From Rhodovibrio salinarum DSM 9154 (GTDB taxonomy: Bacteria > Pseudomonadota > Alphaproteobacteria > Kiloniellales > Rhodovibrionaceae): a stretch of 64,000 nt of DNA. Position numbers and translations under genes: made by a program. Positions 61,266 to 64,000 of this stretch are shown one piece after another. How positions within the stretch are numbered: position 1 is the stretch's first letter; each line of letters opens with the position of its first letter. The notes beneath the pieces were generated by a model. It was not told the origin of the DNA and did not search any database. It saw only the letters and a list, made by a program, of their open reading frames with translations. The stretch is from positions 1 through 64,000 of the forward strand of contig NZ_KI911559.1 in the NCBI RefSeq assembly GCF_000515255.1, read 5' to 3'.

Positions 61266-62873
61266 TCACACCACCCGGCCGTCGCGCAGCCGCACCACGC
61301 GGTCGGCGACATCGAAATAGCGCTCGTCGTGCGAGATCACGATCAGCGTTTTGCCCTGCCGTTGCAGGTCCGGCAGCAGTTCCCGGTAGAAGATCTGACG
61401 GAACGCGGGGTCCTGGTCGGCCGCCCATTCGTCGAACACCATGATCGGCCGGCGTTCCAGATATCCCTGAACCAACGCCAGCCGCCGGCGCTGTCCGCTC
61501 GACAGGTCGAGCGTCGAGAAACGACCTTCGTTCAGGCGGACCTTGTGCGCCAGCTCCAGACGTTCGAGGTAGGCCTGCGCGTCGGCCGCCAGCTCCGGGT
61601 CGTTCTCCGGCAGCTGTTCGAACAGGTGATGGTCGCTGAAGACCGTCGTAAACAGTTGACGGTAATGGTCCCGGTCGGAAGCGGACACGGGCGCGCCGTC
61701 CCACAGCACCTGCCCTTCCGAAGGGGGGTAGAGGGCCATCAGCAGCTTCAGGAGCGTGGTCTTGCCCGACCCGTTCTCCCCCACCACGAACAATATCTCG
61801 CCGGCCCGCACCGTAAGATCAATCGGTCCCAGAACGAACGGGTCCGTGCCTTCGGTTTTGGGAAAACGATAGCTGACGCCCACCAGGCGAATCACCTCGG
61901 GCACGGCAGGCTCGGCGTCCGCTGCGCGCGCGGCCAGATGCGGCTCGGGCGAGGCGAAGCGCGCCGAGAGATCGGCGATCTTCTCGAACGCGACCTTGGC
62001 CCGCGTGACGTTCGCGAGCGACTGCAGCACCTGGTCGACCGGCCCCTTCATATAAAGCAGGACCAGCACGTAACCGCTGAGCACTTCCGCCGGGATCGGC
62101 TCGATCCAGGCGGCCCAGCCGAACAGCGCGCCGATGACCAGGAAGAACAGGGCCGAGCCGACCGCGTTGCCGATCACGAAGGTGTTGATCGCGCGCTGAT
62201 TGACGTCACGGATCCGGGCGATCGTCGGCTCAATCTGCCCGTCCAATAGCTGCGCCCGACGGGTCAGGTTGAGCCGCAGCTCCTTCGCGCCGTCGCTCAA
62301 CACCCGGTAGGCCTTGTGCAGTTCGTCCTCGTGCTGTCGCGCCGTCCAGAAGCCGCGGATGCCGCGACGGGTGATCCGGTATTGGACCGCCGTTCCCATC
62401 GCGAGCAGACACAGCGTCAGAACGAACAGCGGCACCGAGAGAACCGCCATGTAGACGAGACAGCCGAGCACCACCGCGAGCGAGATCACGAAACCGGCAA
62501 ACACGAAGGCCACGTCGCTGATCATATCGACATCGTGCGTCAGTACCGGCATCAGCCGATGGCTCCGGAAACGCTCCAAGGCGTCGATCGGCGCGGACAG
62601 GATCTGGCGGGCCAACTGCCCGCGCACCCGCGCTACCAGCCGCTGCCCGACGATGTTGATGCAGATGTCGGAAGCCACCCGCCCCGCCAGCGTCACCAGG
62701 CACAACCCGGCGAATCCCAGGGCCAATTGGCGCGGCCACGCGCCCGCGGTGTGGAGCGTCTGGTTGATCACCGACAGCAGGGCGACCGTCCCGATGCTAG
62801 CGCACGCACCGCAGACGACCGCCAGCAGCAAGATGCCCGCAAAGGGCCGCAGCAGGCCGACAATCCCTTTCAT
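61266..62873 (-). CDS. cyclic peptide (siderophore) export ABC transporter, fused permease-ATPase
   Basis: 535 residues from the ATG at 62873. Six membrane helices (about 4-270) followed by an ATPase: GENGSGKTT with K371, LSSGQ (457-461), and IMVFDEW Walker B. Layout and size match PvdE/YojI-type exporters that send peptide siderophores to the periplasm. Its start overlaps the FhuF gene stop by 4 bases, so export and iron release are coexpressed. The biosynthetic genes are not in the window. Confidence 0.9.
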   Translation of the reverse strand: MKGIVGLLRPFAGILLLAVVCGACASIGTVALLSVINQTLHTAGAWPRQLALGFAGLCLVTLAGRVASDICINIVGQRLVARVRGQLARQILSAPIDALERFRSHRLMPVLTHDVDMISDVAFVFAGFVISLAVVLGCLVYMAVLSVPLFVLTLCLLAMGTAVQYRITRRGIRGFWTARQHEDELHKAYRVLSDGAKELRLNLTRRAQLLDGQIEPTIARIRDVNQRAINTFVIGNAVGSALFFLVIGALFGWAAWIEPIPAEVLSGYVLVLLYMKGPVDQVLQSLANVTRAKVAFEKIADLSARFASPEPHLAARAADAEPAVPEVIRLVGVSYRFPKTEGTDPFVLGPIDLTVRAGEILFVVGENGSGKTTLLKLLMALYPPSEGQVLWDGAPVSASDRDHYRQLFTTVFSDHHLFEQLPENDPELAADAQAYLERLELAHKVRLNEGRFSTLDLSSGQRRRLALVQGYLERRPIMVFDEWAADQDPAFRQIFYRELLPDLQRQGKTLIVISHDERYFDVADRVVRLRDGRVV

Positions 62874-63622
62874 CGCCCCGCCTGCCGGACCTTGGGGAGC
62901 GGACACAGGCTGCCGCAGGTGTCCACCCCGGCCAGCCGGTAGCGCAGGCAACAGACCTTGCGCCGGCGCACCGGCGTACCGGCGTCGTCGAGATAGCGGA
63001 TGTGGCCGGCGAACGGGCTGGCATCCGCGGCCTCCGGCGCCTGCGGATCGATCCAGCGCCTGGCCGCCGCCAGCGCGGCGCGGTCGGCCTCCGGCCGGGC
63101 GGCGGCGACGCGGACCGCCCATTCGTAATAGTGCGCGGCGTTCCCCCAGAGCAGCCGCGGCGACACACGGCTCCAGCCCGCGAGCGCGGCCACCAGGGGA
63201 CCGAGGTGCCCCGCCATCAGACCTTCCGACAGCAGGTCGTCGGGGGTGCCGGGCGCGGTCGCGCCGGCGTACCGGATCGCCTCGGGTTCGCCGTCCGCGG
63301 ACAGCAGAATCTCCGTCTCCGCGAGGCGCATCGGAAGATGCTGGCCCGCGAGCACGACGAGGGCCACTGTGGGCGGGATCACCGTGCCGAAGTATTTGAG
63401 CGTCCAGAACGAGACCGCAGCCACGCGCGCGTCCGTCGGCCAGCGCGCGGCGAACGGTGTCACTACCCGGTCCAACATGGTGGGGGTCATCAGGTCCGCC
63501 GACTGCACGGCCGGGCGCGGATCGTCCGGGCCAGCCACCTTGCCTTGCAGGACCGCAAGGTCGCCGGTCAGCAGGGCCCCCAGATCCAGGCCCGGCGCGC
63601 GGGCTGTGCGTCCCACGCTCAT
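62870..63622 (-). CDS. fhuF: siderophore-iron reductase FhuF family
   Basis: 250 residues from the ATG at 63622. The C-terminal iron-sulphur motif is CCLRY (C224, C225) then TCGSLCPLP (C236, C240), the [2Fe-2S] site that reduces ferric siderophore in the cytoplasm. The last cysteine pair is spaced x3 rather than the x2 I recall from E. coli FhuF, which may be a local variant. Upstream it overlaps the permease gene by 4 bases. Confidence 0.9.
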   Translation of the reverse strand: MSVGRTARAPGLDLGALLTGDLAVLQGKVAGPDDPRPAVQSADLMTPTMLDRVVTPFAARWPTDARVAAVSFWTLKYFGTVIPPTVALVVLAGQHLPMRLAETEILLSADGEPEAIRYAGATAPGTPDDLLSEGLMAGHLGPLVAALAGWSRVSPRLLWGNAAHYYEWAVRVAAARPEADRAALAAARRWIDPQAPEAADASPFAGHIRYLDDAGTPVRRRKVCCLRYRLAGVDTCGSLCPLPKVRQAGR

Positions 63623-64000
63623 CCCCGGCGCGCCAAAAGCCACAGAAAATACGGCGCGCCGACGAAGGTCGCCAGAATCCCGGCAGGGATCTCGTAGGGG
63701 AAGTGCAGCGACCGGCCGAGCCAATCCGCCGCCACCATGATCGCCGCCCCGATCAGCATCGCGGCCAGAAGTTGGTGGCGGGCCCGCACGAACCCGGCCA
63801 TGCGCGCCATGTGCGGCGCCATCAGACCGACGAAGGTCAAGGGACCGGTCAGCAGGGTGGCACCAGCGGTCAGCACGGCCGAGATCGACAGCAGCAGCAG
63901 CCGGCTCCGGCCGACGCGTACGCCCAGGGCTTGGCTCGTCGTCGCGCCGAGCGGCAAGAGACCCAGCCACCGCACAGTCAACAGGCTCAGCCCCAGGCCG
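63619..64000 (-). CDS. FecCD/FhuB-type iron-siderophore permease, C-terminal part (cut by window edge)
   Basis: 127 residues read in from the right edge. Membrane helices include LLLLSISAVLTAGATLLTGP, the family motif TFVGLMAPHMARMAG, LLAAMLIGAAIMVAADWLGR and a C-terminal FPYEIPAGILATFVGAPYFL. This is the end of a BtuC-like ABC permease that imports the ferric siderophore, most like the second half of FhuB. The start is outside the window. Confidence 0.92.
   Translation of the reverse strand, partial: GLGLSLLTVRWLGLLPLGATTSQALGVRVGRSRLLLLSISAVLTAGATLLTGPLTFVGLMAPHMARMAGFVRARHQLLAAMLIGAAIMVAADWLGRSLHFPYEIPAGILATFVGAPYFLWLLARRG

Noticed and set aside
1-64000. tRNA, rRNA, CRISPR arrays
   Set aside because: No T-loop GTTCRA-type sequence in gaps, no rRNA sequence and no regularly spaced direct repeats were noticed in reading.

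Overview
The window is GC-rich, single-chromosome-style bacterial DNA. It looks like an alphaproteobacterium, most plausibly a halophilic or halotolerant member of the Rhodospirillales. The evidence is a MucR/Ros zinc-finger regulator, CtrA-type boxes (TTAA-N7-TTAA) in front of a DUF2336 / PAS-histidine-kinase operon, a complete pyruvate carboxylase, malate synthase G, and a TeaABCD-like ectoine TRAP transporter with an AsnC-type regulator and an ectoine-hydrolase-like M24 protein. The taxonomic call is inference; there are no rRNA or tRNA genes to anchor it.

Layout. 1-0.6 kb: an IS1380-family transposase running off the left edge. 0.8-10.7 kb: class III aminotransferase, zinc-ribbon Nudix hydrolase, a small protein facing a CtrA-box intergenic region, DUF2336 plus PAS histidine kinase, aldo/keto reductase, secreted esterase coupled to a glucan glucosyltransferase (OpgH), and HisI. 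11-15.2 kb: clpX without clpP, a polytopic membrane protein, a proline-rich protein coupled to a DUF309 protein, and a small membrane-anchored protein. 15.3-26.3 kb: pyruvate carboxylase, an Asp/Glu racemase-like protein and an ectoine-hydrolase-like protein, then UspA / TRAP large / TRAP small on the minus strand and the divergent TRAP binding protein plus Lrp/AsnC regulator on the plus strand. 26.4-33.2 kb: HPF/cold-shock fusion, two-component system with a lipoprotein, MucR, a candidate structured RNA, a glycine-zipper lipoprotein and a YdcF-like protein. 33.3-37.7 kb: a four-gene Gld-type ABC operon. 37.7-38.9 kb: an AT-rich island with a Fic/Doc protein whose C-terminus resembles HicA. 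39-48.5 kb: 2H phosphoesterase, malate synthase G, RlmM-like and Hen1-like methyltransferases, VOC protein, dienelactone hydrolase, CtpA protease and an MlaC-like protein. 48.7-60.7 kb: an aryl-polyene-type lipid cluster. 61.3-64 kb: the end of a siderophore locus (peptide exporter, FhuF reductase, FhuB-type permease).

How the genes work together. The polyene cluster supplies a carrier protein, an acyl-AMP ligase, a ketosynthase with a chain-length-factor partner, two hot-dog dehydratases and a ketoreductase for chain building. An LpxL-like acyltransferase, a GT2 glycosyltransferase and an RND/MMPL exporter would assemble and move the product, and an FAD enzyme with a halogenase-like motif may tailor it. 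It lacks the ammonia-lyase, thioesterase and LolA-like carrier of the textbook clusters within this window. The TRAP/UspA/AsnC/M24 set looks like uptake and breakdown of a compatible solute.

The observations most worth following are the Fic/Doc-HicA-like fusion, the reduced polyene cluster beside an MlaC-like protein, the candidate non-coding RNA at 31369-31493, and the paired CtrA boxes at 3.5-3.7 kb.
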